Source: Bacteroidetes bacterium 41-46
GTDB taxonomy: Bacteria; Bacteroidota; Bacteroidia; Bacteroidales; UBA932
Length of the DNA stretch: 64,000 nucleotides
Assembly (NCBI GenBank): GCA_001897515.1
Contig: MKTA01000018.1
Span: 124,001-188,000 of the forward strand
Reading direction: 5' to 3'
The translations under genes were made by a program, and so were the position numbers. This document shows positions 51,895 through 60,940 of the stretch, in pieces. Positions within the stretch are counted from its first letter, which is position 1. Each line of letters begins with the position of its first letter. Under the pieces are notes generated by a model. That model did not search any database. It was not told the DNA's origin and saw only the letters and a list, made by a program, of their open reading frames with translations.

Positions 51895-53061
51895 CTAATT
51901 ACCCTCTGCCAGTGAAAAAATTTGCCTCCAGATCTGTGATTCACCCTTTATCCTCTCAACACACCCATCTGCAGGGGTGCGGTCCATTCCCGGGTTGGAT
52001 GTAAGAAACATTACAGTCATAAAATTTATTCTCTCAGAGCTCTGCTTCAAAGCCGGATTAAGCTTATAGAGAGGGGTGCCATGCTCTCGCATATTATCAG
52101 GAACCAGTCCGGAGTATCTTCCTGTTATCTCCTGTGCCCCCTGAGACCACACGGCCTGCTTAGCCCTCTCAGCAGGAGACATCCCATTCAGCTCTTCTTC
52201 AAGAGATCTTACAACCTCTTTGTGATAAGTATACTCTGGGCTATTCTTTGCCTCGTTCGCAAAGTCCCGGGAGGCGCTATTCTCGAGCTCCTTAATAACC
52301 AGCTCCATCCCCTTAACTGACTCCATCAGTATGGCAGCCTGCTCAGGGTCGCTCTTCTTTTTTGCCTCAGCCATCTTTTTCATCTCGGCATACTCACGTT
52401 TAATATCCTTAAGACCCTCGTCAATAGACTCCTTCTCACTGGATCCGTCATTTTCAGCAGATTCAAACATCTTCATCTTCTCCCTTTCATCTTTAACCAT
52501 ACCTCTGATTAAATCCTCCTTTGTACATGGAAGAAAAGGGTTGCTCACCCCTGGAGCCACCAAGGCATAAATGTAGATTTCACAGTCGTAAAGGGGATAG
52601 CCATGAAATTCCCCAACCTTTACCGGTAGTTTAAAAAAGTTGTTAATTATGTTTCCCGATGCGCTCTGGGGGTCATTAATATAGACATTAACAGAAGAAG
52701 AACCCTTGTGATAATACTCTCCGGGAGGATCACCCTCACTCCTTGCAAGATTTTGAAAACTAAGGTCAACATTTGTGAACTCTGATACGCTTCCGTATGC
52801 CTCAATATCCACACCCTTCGCCCCCTTTACTGTCTCAGAGGAGAGCAATATTGATGCGATTTTATTCAGGCTCCCCTTAAGAAACTCTGGTGACTCTCCC
52901 GGGAACATCTCTCTAAATGTATAGCTGATATCTGACCGAGATTTTACGCTCCCTTTCCTATCTTTTGCAAAGGTGTAGCCCTCCTGAGCTGATATAACAG
53001 ATGACATCGAAAGCAGGCCAATCAGCAGGGCGATTTTAAGATTGTAGCTAACTCCTTTCAT
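51895..53061 (-). CDS. Secreted protein of unknown function
   Basis: The 388-residue product has a signal peptide (IALLIGLLSMSSVISAQEG). A mixed N-terminal part mentions no known motif. A charged helical central region (about 195-280: KDIKREYAEMKKMAEAKKKSDPEQAAILMESVKGMEL) is a likely coiled coil. The C-terminal part has two cysteines. I do not recognise a family. It is the last of three secreted-protein genes read together (433-, 305- and 388-residue products), 9 nt after its upstream neighbour, so it may act with the OmpA-like protein at the outer membrane. Confidence 0.65.
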   Translation of the reverse strand: MKGVSYNLKIALLIGLLSMSSVISAQEGYTFAKDRKGSVKSRSDISYTFREMFPGESPEFLKGSLNKIASILLSSETVKGAKGVDIEAYGSVSEFTNVDLSFQNLARSEGDPPGEYYHKGSSSVNVYINDPQSASGNIINNFFKLPVKVGEFHGYPLYDCEIYIYALVAPGVSNPFLPCTKEDLIRGMVKDEREKMKMFESAENDGSSEKESIDEGLKDIKREYAEMKKMAEAKKKSDPEQAAILMESVKGMELVIKELENSASRDFANEAKNSPEYTYHKEVVRSLEEELNGMSPAERAKQAVWSQGAQEITGRYSGLVPDNMREHGTPLYKLNPALKQSSERINFMTVMFLTSNPGMDRTPADGCVERIKGESQIWRQIFSLAEGN

Positions 53062-53070
53062 CTTTGTTTA

Positions 53071-53988
53071 TTATTCTTCAAATTTTCCACACCTGTATGC
53101 ATATGCACCTCTGAGCGCATCTGCATACTCCTCAACAGCAGCCACAGCATACAGATTCTCATCCTGAACAATTGCAGCGGTCAACCCCTGTATCGTAGAA
53201 ATTTCATTATCAACCTCGCAAAGCTTTCTGTACAGAGGTATAGCATATTTAAGTCCGGTCAGATACTTTGTAATATAATCAAGCATCAATGGAGACATAG
53301 TACTACAATAGTCACTTTCACACTGATAAATCTGTTTTTTAAATTTGAGGTCTACAGCAGGATCCTGCATCAAAGCCCTTGGTGGCCAGGGCGCATCGGC
53401 CCATGCTTTCTCAATGGATTTAATTTTTGCATTTTTTTTGCGTGTTTCAACAGTATCACGTGCAATGAGCTCCTGATTCATCACCTTTATTCTGTTATAT
53501 ATTGCATCAATCTCACCCTTTACCTTCATTCTCTCCTCATTAAGATTATATAATCTCTTTGCCCTGTCTGCGTTTTCACCGGCTACCGGTTTCCCTGCCT
53601 TTGCCGATGCAACCTGTTTGGCTGCATACTCCTGAGCCCAGCGCTCCTGCTCTGCCTCACTCATATTTGCAAGCTTCATAAGCTCTGCCTGAGAAATCCC
53701 TGTCATTGAAGAGGTTGATGCATAAGCCTCTTTAACAGCCTGCTTTTCATTCACACCTGAGGCCATACTCACTCTGTCTGAATACTCCTGTATTTTCCCT
53801 TTGACCAGAATTATCTGATCAATGAAGGCATCAACGTCTGATTCATCATTGGTGCATACAGAGGATGGAATAACTGGAAGAAGCCCTAAAAAGGCCTCCG
53901 GCGTGCTTTGAGCCTTAATTTGAGCAGAAAAAGCAACCAGCAGCAGAAGAGCCGCAGCGGCTCCTCTCAAATAAAATATTCTTTTCAT
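53071..53988 (-). CDS. Secreted helical protein of unknown function
   Basis: The 305-residue product has a signal peptide (GAAAALLLLVAFSAQIKAQ) and is largely alpha-helical, with charged heptad-like stretches (NLNEERMKVKGEIDAIYNRIKVMNQEL). Four cysteines at roughly 43, 224, 229 and 257-301 could form disulfides. No family is recognised. It sits between the OmpA-like gene (4 nt upstream) and the 388-residue gene, in a clear three-gene operon. Confidence 0.65.
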   Translation of the reverse strand: MKRIFYLRGAAAALLLLVAFSAQIKAQSTPEAFLGLLPVIPSSVCTNDESDVDAFIDQIILVKGKIQEYSDRVSMASGVNEKQAVKEAYASTSSMTGISQAELMKLANMSEAEQERWAQEYAAKQVASAKAGKPVAGENADRAKRLYNLNEERMKVKGEIDAIYNRIKVMNQELIARDTVETRKKNAKIKSIEKAWADAPWPPRALMQDPAVDLKFKKQIYQCESDYCSTMSPLMLDYITKYLTGLKYAIPLYRKLCEVDNEISTIQGLTAAIVQDENLYAVAAVEEYADALRGAYAYRCGKFEE

Positions 53989-53992
53989 AACT

Positions 53993-55294
53993 CTATAGTT
54001 TAATGAATTCTACCCTTCTGTTCTTTGCCTTATTTTCCGGTTTATCATTAGGTGCAACCGGCTGCTGCTCGCCCAAACCATCGGTTTGAACTCTATCTGC
54101 TGCTATTCCGAACTCCTTCTCAAGGAACCTTTTAACAGCTAAAGCTCTTCTTTTTGAGAGATCAAGATTAAGTGCATCATCACCATCACTATCAGTATGG
54201 CCCACAACCTTGATTTTTACATCGGGATTCTCCTGAAGAACTGTAGCAATCTCTTTTACAGAACCATATGATTCCGGTTTAACCACATCCTTTCCGGAAT
54301 CAAAATAGATACCGTAAGAGACAATTTTACCCTCCGTCAGAAGTTTACTCCTCATGTCCGGAGCAGCGGTTGTTATTTTTAAATTTGATATGAACGGATG
54401 GCTATTCCTGTCCCATCCGGAGAACCTGAATCTGTTAAATGCTACACCCGGATAGATGTTTGTTGGAGCATCCAATACTTTAGCTCCAGCGTGATATATT
54501 CTTATGCGTCTGTTCTGCACCCAAATTATTACATGGTTGCTCTCCTCAATAACAACAGGGTTCTTACTTGCACGGGCTCTCAGCCAATCGTTGCTCTCCT
54601 TGTATCCAAGGGTTTCCCACTCATTGCTTCCCAGCATAATGTGTATTCCCGCCAAACCTGGATAGAGATCGTCATCTGCAACCTCTGTATTATCTGACAT
54701 GTCTTGGTATAATGTAAATATAATACCATCCAGAGAATACTCTTTATCAGGAATCAGATCAAACTCCACGATAAAATTTGTTGGGAATTCTATCTTCCTC
54801 ATATAGCAGTAAACAGCATCCTCTCCATTCAGATGCAGCCATTTACCGGGAGCTATGCTCACACTCTTTACCTCTCCGCTACCGTTAGAGGTCCAAAGTG
54901 CAGGGAAGTCACCAATTGCATCCTGTGAGAAGTCCTCAAAATAGAGAATCTTGTCTCCGGGGACAAAGTCATACTGAGTAAATGACTCAAGAGATTTTTT
55001 CTGCTGAGGAGCATTTTTCACCGTAACGGCTTTTTCCTCCCCCTCTTCTCCCTCTTCTCCCTCTTCTCCCCCTTCCCCCTCTTCTCTCTTCTCTCCCTTC
55101 TCACTCTTTACCCCCTTTTCAACTTTCTCAAAGCCCCTCTCCATAACCTCCTCAGTTTTCTCCTCCACTTTTTGTTCCACTTTCTCTTTTGCTTTCTCCT
55201 TAGCTTTGTTACCCAAAGAGTTAAGCCAGCTTTGCCCGTTTGCCTCACTTACAACAAACAGCATAATTCCCAGAATAATTAATAATTTTTTCAT
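53993..55294 (-). CDS. OmpA-family envelope protein with lectin-like middle domain
   Basis: The 433-residue protein has a signal peptide (LLIILGIMLFVVSEANGQ). A Lys/Glu-rich coiled segment (about 30-70) runs into a low-complexity GEEGEEGEEGEE tract encoded by a 9-bp DNA repeat. A concanavalin-like beta domain covers about 105-310 (ILYFEDFSQDAIGDFPALW; IEFPTNFIVEFDLIP). A C-terminal OmpA peptidoglycan-binding domain follows (about 320-433: GIYFDSGKDVVKPESY, VVGHTDSDGDDALNLDLSKRRALAVKRFL, NRRVEFI). It should anchor to peptidoglycan. It leads a three-gene operon of secreted proteins. Confidence 0.85.
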   Translation of the reverse strand: MKKLLIILGIMLFVVSEANGQSWLNSLGNKAKEKAKEKVEQKVEEKTEEVMERGFEKVEKGVKSEKGEKREEGEGGEEGEEGEEGEEKAVTVKNAPQQKKSLESFTQYDFVPGDKILYFEDFSQDAIGDFPALWTSNGSGEVKSVSIAPGKWLHLNGEDAVYCYMRKIEFPTNFIVEFDLIPDKEYSLDGIIFTLYQDMSDNTEVADDDLYPGLAGIHIMLGSNEWETLGYKESNDWLRARASKNPVVIEESNHVIIWVQNRRIRIYHAGAKVLDAPTNIYPGVAFNRFRFSGWDRNSHPFISNLKITTAAPDMRSKLLTEGKIVSYGIYFDSGKDVVKPESYGSVKEIATVLQENPDVKIKVVGHTDSDGDDALNLDLSKRRALAVKRFLEKEFGIAADRVQTDGLGEQQPVAPNDKPENKAKNRRVEFIKL

Positions 55295-55310
55295 AGCCGT
55301 GCATTTTTTT

Positions 55311-55318
55311 TAAAGTTA
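55311..55318 (-). promoter_or_regulatory. Weak -7 box for the OmpA-like operon
   Basis: TAACTTTA (minus strand) matches TAnnTTTG except at the last base, 16 nt before the ATG. Confidence 0.2.
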
Positions 55319-55379
55319 TAATGCACAGACTCAATTTAATTGTAAAAAAACGACAAAAAGGGAGTTAAGTAGAAAATAA

Positions 55380-56411
55380 TCAGAAGAGTGAGGGGTGTGA
55401 TGAGTACCATTCATAAAGTTTGGTTATCCCTGTTTTGAGAGGGGTTGAGGGGCTGTATCCAAATCTCTCTTTAAGAGCGGTTGTATTTGCATAAGTTTGA
55501 TAAACATCGCCCGGCTGCATCTCTGTAAACTCTTTTGTGATCTCCTTTCCTGTTACCGACTCCAGAGTGTTAATAAAATCAAGTAACGCAACTGGTTGAC
55601 TGTTGCCGATATTGAATATTGAGTGGGCAGCACCTCCCCTTTCAGAGTCTGGAACGGGAGCTGACCCCTCTGCAACAGCAGATATCCCCTCTACAATATC
55701 ATCAATATATGTAAAGTCTCTGTAGAGTTCACCATTGTTGAAAACCTTTACAGGCCTCCCTTCAACTGCCGCTTTCATAAAGAGCATGGGAGCCATATCC
55801 GGTCTCCCCCAGGGACCGTAAACTGTGAAAAATCTCAGCCCCGTAACCGGAATTCCGTAGAGAGAAGAGTATGAGTGAGCCATCACTTCGTCTGCCTTCT
55901 TAGTGGCGGCATAAAGACTTACCGGCTCGTCAGTACTGTCAGTTTCTCTGAAAGGAACCTCTCTGTTCATTCCGTAAACGCTGCTTGAACTGGCGTAAAT
56001 GAGGTGTTTAACCGGATATTTCCTGCAGGCCTCCAGAATAGAGAGAAATCCCACAATATTTGACTGAATGTATGAGAATGGGGCCTCAAGAGAGTACCTC
56101 ACCCCGGCCTGAGCTGCCAGATTGCATACTATGTCAAATTTCTCATCTCTAAACAGTCCCTCTAAAAAAAGAGACTCAGATATATCCCTCTTAATGAACC
56201 TGAAGTTTGGATATTTTGCACTCTGAACCATCTCTCCGCTCTCCAGTTGCTCCACAGTAAAACCACACTCAGCTGCACGGGCATACTTAAGCCTTACATC
56301 GTAGTATCGGTTCAGATTGTCTATCCCCACAACCTCGTGCCCAGAGGCAACAAATTTCATTGCGGTGTAAAAACCGATAAATCCAGCGGAACCGGTTACC
56401 AGTATCCTCAT
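55380..56411 (-). CDS. NAD-dependent nucleotide-sugar epimerase (UDP-glucuronate 4-epimerase-like)
   Basis: The 343-residue short-chain dehydrogenase-type epimerase has the NAD motif GSAGFIGFYTA (residues 7-17), NLAAQAGVRYSLEAP, and the catalytic SSSSVYG...YAATKK with Tyr and Lys. The C-terminus has DGELYRDFTYIDDIVEG-like motifs. N-terminal and YSLEAPFSYIQSN features resemble UDP-glucuronate 4-epimerases (LPS/capsule). It follows the ArnT-like gene by 13 nt and is last in the envelope-modification cluster. Confidence 0.85.
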   Translation of the reverse strand: MRILVTGSAGFIGFYTAMKFVASGHEVVGIDNLNRYYDVRLKYARAAECGFTVEQLESGEMVQSAKYPNFRFIKRDISESLFLEGLFRDEKFDIVCNLAAQAGVRYSLEAPFSYIQSNIVGFLSILEACRKYPVKHLIYASSSSVYGMNREVPFRETDSTDEPVSLYAATKKADEVMAHSYSSLYGIPVTGLRFFTVYGPWGRPDMAPMLFMKAAVEGRPVKVFNNGELYRDFTYIDDIVEGISAVAEGSAPVPDSERGGAAHSIFNIGNSQPVALLDFINTLESVTGKEITKEFTEMQPGDVYQTYANTTALKERFGYSPSTPLKTGITKLYEWYSSHPSLF

Positions 56412-56424
56412 TTCTTGATAATTT

Positions 56425-57990
56425 CTATAAAGTTATACAAAAGAAGTATCCAGATACTCTTCTCTCCCTCCCCTCAAGCAGTGCAGCCAGCTCAGGCACC
56501 TCCTCCAAAGAGCTCTGTTTGACTATTAAAATTCCATCTCCACCACTCTCAACAATCTTCCTGAGTCCATCCAAAGATATCTCCTCAGGTGACTTTCCCA
56601 GATAGACATCAGCATTTTCAGCCCTTGGGATATCATAAACATAAAAAACCTCAACACCGCTCTCTTTTGCCATTGCTGACGCCACAGATGTTACCGCACC
56701 CATTCCCAGGTGGGGATTATATCGGGGTATATAGAATGAGATAGTAAATACAGCAAGCAATACTCCGGTGCCTATTGATATTATTGTCCTGTTTGGAGCA
56801 CTCCCTACCTGCCTCAATGCGATAAATCCTGCGACAGATAGTACCGTTGCAGCAGCCGGAATCCATATAGACTCAAAAACAGGAAACAGATTCATCAACC
56901 CTGCAGCAACAACTCCAGGGAGTGAGAGCAACAAAATAGCAGAAGGAATTATCAAAGCTGTTTTTACAACGGCTCCCCTTGAAAACCTTCCCATCCATAA
57001 TACAGTAATCCACACAAAAAACGGGAATGAAGGGAGAAGATATATCTGAATTTTTGAGCTAACCAGAGACATCATTACGAAAGTACCAAGCGATGCGATG
57101 AGGAATATCCTCTCCATATCAGTCCTGATAATCCTTTTGAACACTCCGGTGAACAAAACCGACAAAATAATGAAGACCCAGGGGGCAAGTGAGTACCATA
57201 TTGCTACCATATAGTACCAGAAGGGCTCTTTATGGTGGAAGGAGTCAACAGCTCTGTTTATTGTCTGGTTGAACAGCAGGTTGTTCATATACTCATTGCC
57301 ACCCTCTGCCCACGCAGATCCAAACCAGAGAGCGCAGAGTAATAGAAGGGTTCCGATAGTCCTTAAGCCCCAAAATTTTCCTATTAATCTCCACTCCCTC
57401 TTAACTAAAAGAAAAACAATTGTAGTCATCAGAGGAACCATTATTCCTACAGGTCCCTTAGAGAATATTGCAAGAAAGATATAAACTGGGAACAGCCATC
57501 TGTCCCATCTCCTCTCTTTCCCGGTGTATATTTTATAAAATGTATATAAAGAGAGCGTTATGAACATACACATAAGCATATCCATCCTCAGTACAACTGC
57601 AGAACCAAGGAAAAAGACAGATGTAAGAAGCATCAGCTCTCCGGCAACCCTCTCCATAGGTGAGGTTACGCTCCTGCTCCATCTGTTCATGATCCACATA
57701 ACAACCAGAGCCGGAATATATGAGAAGAGAGCCAGAAAAAGCATGCTATGGGTTCCGAAAATAAGTTTCCCCGCCATCACTATCCACAGGTAAAGAGGTG
57801 GTTTATCCGCATAGTGGACTCCGTGGTTTGTGAATGTAAAAATGTTACCGTTGCGGATAGCTTCGTCTGCTATGCTCAGATACCTCAATTCGTTATTCCT
57901 TGTAAAGTCTCTGGCCAGAAACATAGGTATCAGCGCAAGAATATAGAGGAGATATCTATATCTGTATATCGTTTTGCTTAACTTTTCCAT
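56425..57990 (-). CDS. ArnT-like GT39 glycosyltransferase
   Basis: The 521-residue polytopic protein has about 11-12 membrane helices. The N-terminal periplasmic signature is ARDFTRNNELRYLSIADEA with acidic residues, and HYADKPPLYLWIVMAGK is typical of the ArnT/PMT superfamily. Such enzymes transfer a sugar from an undecaprenyl carrier to lipid A or protein on the periplasmic face. The sugar is unknown. It overlaps the LAB_N gene by 35 bp, and ArnC-like and epimerase genes flank it, forming a lipid-linked sugar pathway. Confidence 0.85.
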   Translation of the reverse strand: MEKLSKTIYRYRYLLYILALIPMFLARDFTRNNELRYLSIADEAIRNGNIFTFTNHGVHYADKPPLYLWIVMAGKLIFGTHSMLFLALFSYIPALVVMWIMNRWSRSVTSPMERVAGELMLLTSVFFLGSAVVLRMDMLMCMFITLSLYTFYKIYTGKERRWDRWLFPVYIFLAIFSKGPVGIMVPLMTTIVFLLVKREWRLIGKFWGLRTIGTLLLLCALWFGSAWAEGGNEYMNNLLFNQTINRAVDSFHHKEPFWYYMVAIWYSLAPWVFIILSVLFTGVFKRIIRTDMERIFLIASLGTFVMMSLVSSKIQIYLLPSFPFFVWITVLWMGRFSRGAVVKTALIIPSAILLLSLPGVVAAGLMNLFPVFESIWIPAAATVLSVAGFIALRQVGSAPNRTIISIGTGVLLAVFTISFYIPRYNPHLGMGAVTSVASAMAKESGVEVFYVYDIPRAENADVYLGKSPEEISLDGLRKIVESGGDGILIVKQSSLEEVPELAALLEGRERRVSGYFFCITL

Positions 57991-58597
57991 AGTTGTTTTT
58001 GTGCAAAATTATGTTTCTGATATATGTCACCATCCCTGGAATCTGTCCTACCAGAAGCACAGGGTCTCTTCTGATTATCCCGTAAACAATTATTGCTGCC
58101 GATCCTGTAACACTAATGATCCAGAATCCAATAGGTAAAAGAGATTCCTTTCTTCTGTATGAATATATCAGTTGATAGACAAATCTTAAGGTGAAAATCA
58201 TCTGCCCCAGAGATCCAAAAACCAGGAGCCACAAAGGGACTCTGGAGTTTTTTAGAAAAGTTGCGACAAAAGTAGCTGCATCTCCCGATGCCAGAACAAT
58301 TGCAGCAACAGGAGTTCCCACCAGAATAATCCTAAGTTCAATCGGAATTTTTCTCCAGACCCCCTTTGCATCAAGATTCCAAATATAGATATAGTAGGAG
58401 ATCAGTTGCCCCAGAATTATGGCAAAATCCTCCCTCATCCATCCGTAAATAAAGAAGAGCCAGGAGGCCACCATACTCAGAATCCAGAAGATAGAAGGAG
58501 AGAGACTTTTTCTTGCCCTCTCTGACATAACCCACTGAATAAGAGTTCTGGCCCCAAAAAATATCTGGGCGGTAAGACCAATTGCGTAGATAAGCAT
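57956..58597 (-). CDS. Membrane protein with two LAB_N (lipid-A-disaccharide synthase N-terminal-like) domains
   Basis: The 213-residue protein is a tandem of two similar three-helix units (about 1-80 and 115-200). Compare AQIFFGARTLIQWVMSERARKS...FWILSMVASWLFFIYG with GQMIFTLRFVYQLIYSYRRKES...FWIISVTGSAAIIVYG. LAB_N domains are small membrane modules seen near or fused to lipid A and GT39 genes. A flippase or carrier role for lipid-linked sugar is plausible but unproven. It overlaps the GT2 stop by one base (TGATG) and the GT39 start by 35 bp. Confidence 0.85.
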   Translation of the reverse strand: MLIYAIGLTAQIFFGARTLIQWVMSERARKSLSPSIFWILSMVASWLFFIYGWMREDFAIILGQLISYYIYIWNLDAKGVWRKIPIELRIILVGTPVAAIVLASGDAATFVATFLKNSRVPLWLLVFGSLGQMIFTLRFVYQLIYSYRRKESLLPIGFWIISVTGSAAIIVYGIIRRDPVLLVGQIPGMVTYIRNIILHKNNYGKVKQNDIQI

Positions 58598-59331
58598 CAG
58601 CCTAAATTATTATCAGATATTGAGTAATTTATATACCTTTTCTTCATCCATCTATAGGCGAACGTGTCCATAAATGGACCCACAAGCCTGTTAAAGAGGT
58701 GGAATTTTGAGACACCTGCAACCCTCGGGTGGTGCTCTACCGGAACCTGTTTGATTTTGCCTTTCTGAAGCATCATCAGTGCGGGAAGAAATCTGTGCAT
58801 TCCATTGAACATAGGAATCCGCTTAGCATAAGATGTTCTGATAATCTTTAACGGACACCCTGTGTCTTTAACATCATCTCCTGTCATAGCCCTTCTGAAC
58901 CCATTGGCAATTTTTGAGGAGATTGCCTTTACAACAGTATCTTTCCTGTTCTGTCTAATTCCCATCACCAGCTCATAATCGTTTGTAAATGGTATCAGGA
59001 GTTTGAAATCCTCAGGGGCAACCTGAAGGTCAGCATCAATATAGCCGGTAAATTCTGAATTTGCATAGTCAAATCCGGCCTTAAGCGCAGCACTCAATCC
59101 AAAGTTGCGTTCAAATTTCAGATAGAAAAAGTTCTCTCTTGTACTGCAAATCTCCTTGATAAGCTTAAGGCTGCCATCTGTTGAGCCATCATCTACAAAG
59201 AGGTAACATATTGGAAAGTCTGGGCAGGAGATGGCCAGTGAGTCAAGTCTTCTTGCAAGGGATGGTAAATTATCCTCCTCATTTAATACTGGTATAGTGA
59301 CTGTCAGTTTAAAAGCACCGGTTTTGTTCAT
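58597..59331 (-). CDS. GT2 polyprenyl-phosphate glycosyltransferase (ArnC/Dpm1-like)
   Basis: The 244-residue GT-A enzyme shows LTVTIPVLNEEDNLPSLARRL, the DDGSTDGS motif (about 47-54), FERNFGLSAALKAGFDYA and the metal-binding YIDADLQ. HHPRVAGVSKFHLFNR at the C-terminal region is typical of dolichol/undecaprenyl-phosphate sugar transferases. It lacks C-terminal membrane helices, as in Dpm1-type enzymes. It should charge undecaprenyl phosphate with a sugar later used by the GT39 enzyme. First gene of the cluster. Confidence 0.88.
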   Translation of the reverse strand: MNKTGAFKLTVTIPVLNEEDNLPSLARRLDSLAISCPDFPICYLFVDDGSTDGSLKLIKEICSTRENFFYLKFERNFGLSAALKAGFDYANSEFTGYIDADLQVAPEDFKLLIPFTNDYELVMGIRQNRKDTVVKAISSKIANGFRRAMTGDDVKDTGCPLKIIRTSYAKRIPMFNGMHRFLPALMMLQKGKIKQVPVEHHPRVAGVSKFHLFNRLVGPFMDTFAYRWMKKRYINYSISDNNLG

Positions 59332-59356
59332 TAGAGTTGATGATAAAAAGAGGGTG

Positions 59357-59364
59357 CAAATATA
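59357..59364 (-). promoter_or_regulatory. -7 promoter box of the GT2-LAB_N-GT39-epimerase cluster
   Basis: TATATTTG (minus strand) is an exact match, 25 nt upstream of the GT2 ATG. Confidence 0.5.
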
Positions 59365-59387
59365 GAGAGATGCATCCTAAAATTTAC

Positions 59388-59395
59388 TAAATTTG
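59388..59395 (+). promoter_or_regulatory. -7 promoter box of the proline dehydrogenase gene
   Basis: TAAATTTG is an exact match, 28 nt upstream of the ATG at 59424. It is divergent from the box at 59357-59364. Confidence 0.45.
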
Positions 59396-59423
59396 GTAAC
59401 TTTTAAACACTAAAACAAATATC

Positions 59424-60599
59424 ATGCTAGATTTCAACAATACAGAGATTGCATTCGCATCAAAAAGCAATAACGACCTGCGAAATGCATACATATTATT
59501 TCAAGCCATGTCAAGTAATACGGTTGTAAAAGCCGGTAAAGGGCTGACACAGTTTGCAACAGGGATTGGTTTTCCCCTTTCCTGGGCGGTTAAGCCGACG
59601 CTGTACAGACAGTTTGTCGGAGGGGAGACCCTGAACGAGGCCTCCCGTACTGTCGGAACCCTTATGAGGGATGGAATTTATTCTGTTTTGGACTACTCAG
59701 CAGAGGGCGGACAGGAGCTTTCAGATGTTGAGAGAACTTACAACGAAGTTATGCGCTCAATAGAGAATGCAAAGGGTAACGAAGCCATTGCATTTACTGT
59801 ATTTAAACCAACAGGTTTAATTGTTGGCTCTGTTTTAGAGGTGGCAACACTCAAAGGGGCTGAACTTAACGATATTGAGAGAGCGGAACTTGAGAATTTT
59901 AAAACAAGATTCTTTGCTTTGTGCAGAAGAGCAGCTGAGAACGGAGTCAGGATACTGGTTGATGCAGAGCACTACTATTGTCAGGAGCTGTTTGATGAAC
60001 TTACAGAGAGGGCTATGGCCGAATTCAATAAAGACCGCGTCACAGTGTTCCATACCCTTCAAATGTACAGGCATGACAGACTGGATTATTTAAAGAGAGT
60101 CCATAAGGAGGCAAAGGAGATGGGTTATAAAATAGGGATAAAATTTGTCCGGGGAGCGTATATGGAGGAGGAGCGGGAGAGAGCGGTGAGAATGGGCTAT
60201 ATATCACCTATTTGTGCCAGCAAAGAGGAGACAGACATAAATTATGACAACGGCCTGAGATACGTAGTTGACAACATTGAAGATATTGAACTCTTCAGCG
60301 GAACGCACAACTATGCAAGTAACTATCTTCTTGCGGAGCTTATAAACACAAAGAGGCTTGAGAGAGGGGACAAGAGAATATGGTTCTCACAGCTATATGG
60401 AATGAGTGACAATATTACATATGCTCTGGCAAAAGAGGGATTCAATGTTTGCAAATATATTCCCTACGCCCCTGTTAAAGAGGTTCTCCCATACCTGTTA
60501 AGAAGGGCCGAGGAGAATACTTCAATGGCAGGTCAGACCGGAAGGGAGCTCGGACTAATTCGTGAAGAAATGAACAGAAGGGGTATCAGACTTGTTTAA
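59424..60599 (+). CDS. Proline dehydrogenase
   Basis: The 391-residue FAD enzyme oxidises proline to pyrroline-5-carboxylate. Barrel motifs visible are GIYSVLDYSAEGGQ, ILVDAEHYYCQELFDEL, VFHTLQMYRHDRLDYLK, KFVRGAYMEEERERA, the NYDNGLRYV segment, GTHNYASN, and the substrate-gripping C-terminus RRAEENTSMAGQTGREL. The partner P5C dehydrogenase (aldehyde dehydrogenase part of PutA) is not fused and not nearby. Confidence 0.92.
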   Translation: MLDFNNTEIAFASKSNNDLRNAYILFQAMSSNTVVKAGKGLTQFATGIGFPLSWAVKPTLYRQFVGGETLNEASRTVGTLMRDGIYSVLDYSAEGGQELSDVERTYNEVMRSIENAKGNEAIAFTVFKPTGLIVGSVLEVATLKGAELNDIERAELENFKTRFFALCRRAAENGVRILVDAEHYYCQELFDELTERAMAEFNKDRVTVFHTLQMYRHDRLDYLKRVHKEAKEMGYKIGIKFVRGAYMEEERERAVRMGYISPICASKEETDINYDNGLRYVVDNIEDIELFSGTHNYASNYLLAELINTKRLERGDKRIWFSQLYGMSDNITYALAKEGFNVCKYIPYAPVKEVLPYLLRRAEENTSMAGQTGRELGLIREEMNRRGIRLV

Positions 60600-60631
60600 A
60601 ACTCATTAATTCCTAAGATAAATTTTTGATC

Positions 60632-60913
60632 ATGGGTGAAAATATCACGCACAACAAATCTGAACACAGATTTGAATATGTTGCTACTGAGGCAACGGCA
60701 TATATTGAATATGAAATGGATGGTGAGGTAATGGACCTGACCCACACAATTGTCCCAAAGGCTCTTGAGGGAAGAGGTCTTGGAGGCTCTCTTGTAAAAC
60801 ATGCTTTGAACTACGCAAGAGAAAACGGCTTTAAAATAAAGCCTACATGCTGGTTTGTAGATAAATTTATAAAGAAATTCCAGGATTATCAGGACATGAT
60901 CCAGAATACTTAA
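60632..60913 (+). CDS. Small GNAT-fold N-acetyltransferase (YjdJ/Gtn10 type)
   Basis: The 93-residue protein has the compact single-domain pattern of this family: FEYVATEATAYIEYEMDG, then the hallmark MDLTHTIVPKALEGRGLGGSLVKHALNYARENGFKIKPTCWFVDKFI with the acetyl-CoA loop (EGRGLGG) and Cys/His-type active site. The physiological substrate is unknown. The ATG at 60632 was chosen; a TTG 6 nt upstream is unlikely. It lies between proline dehydrogenase and the DUF438 gene. Confidence 0.85.
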   Translation: MGENITHNKSEHRFEYVATEATAYIEYEMDGEVMDLTHTIVPKALEGRGLGGSLVKHALNYARENGFKIKPTCWFVDKFIKKFQDYQDMIQNT

Positions 60914-60940
60914 CGCTATAATTATACTTAACATACATAT

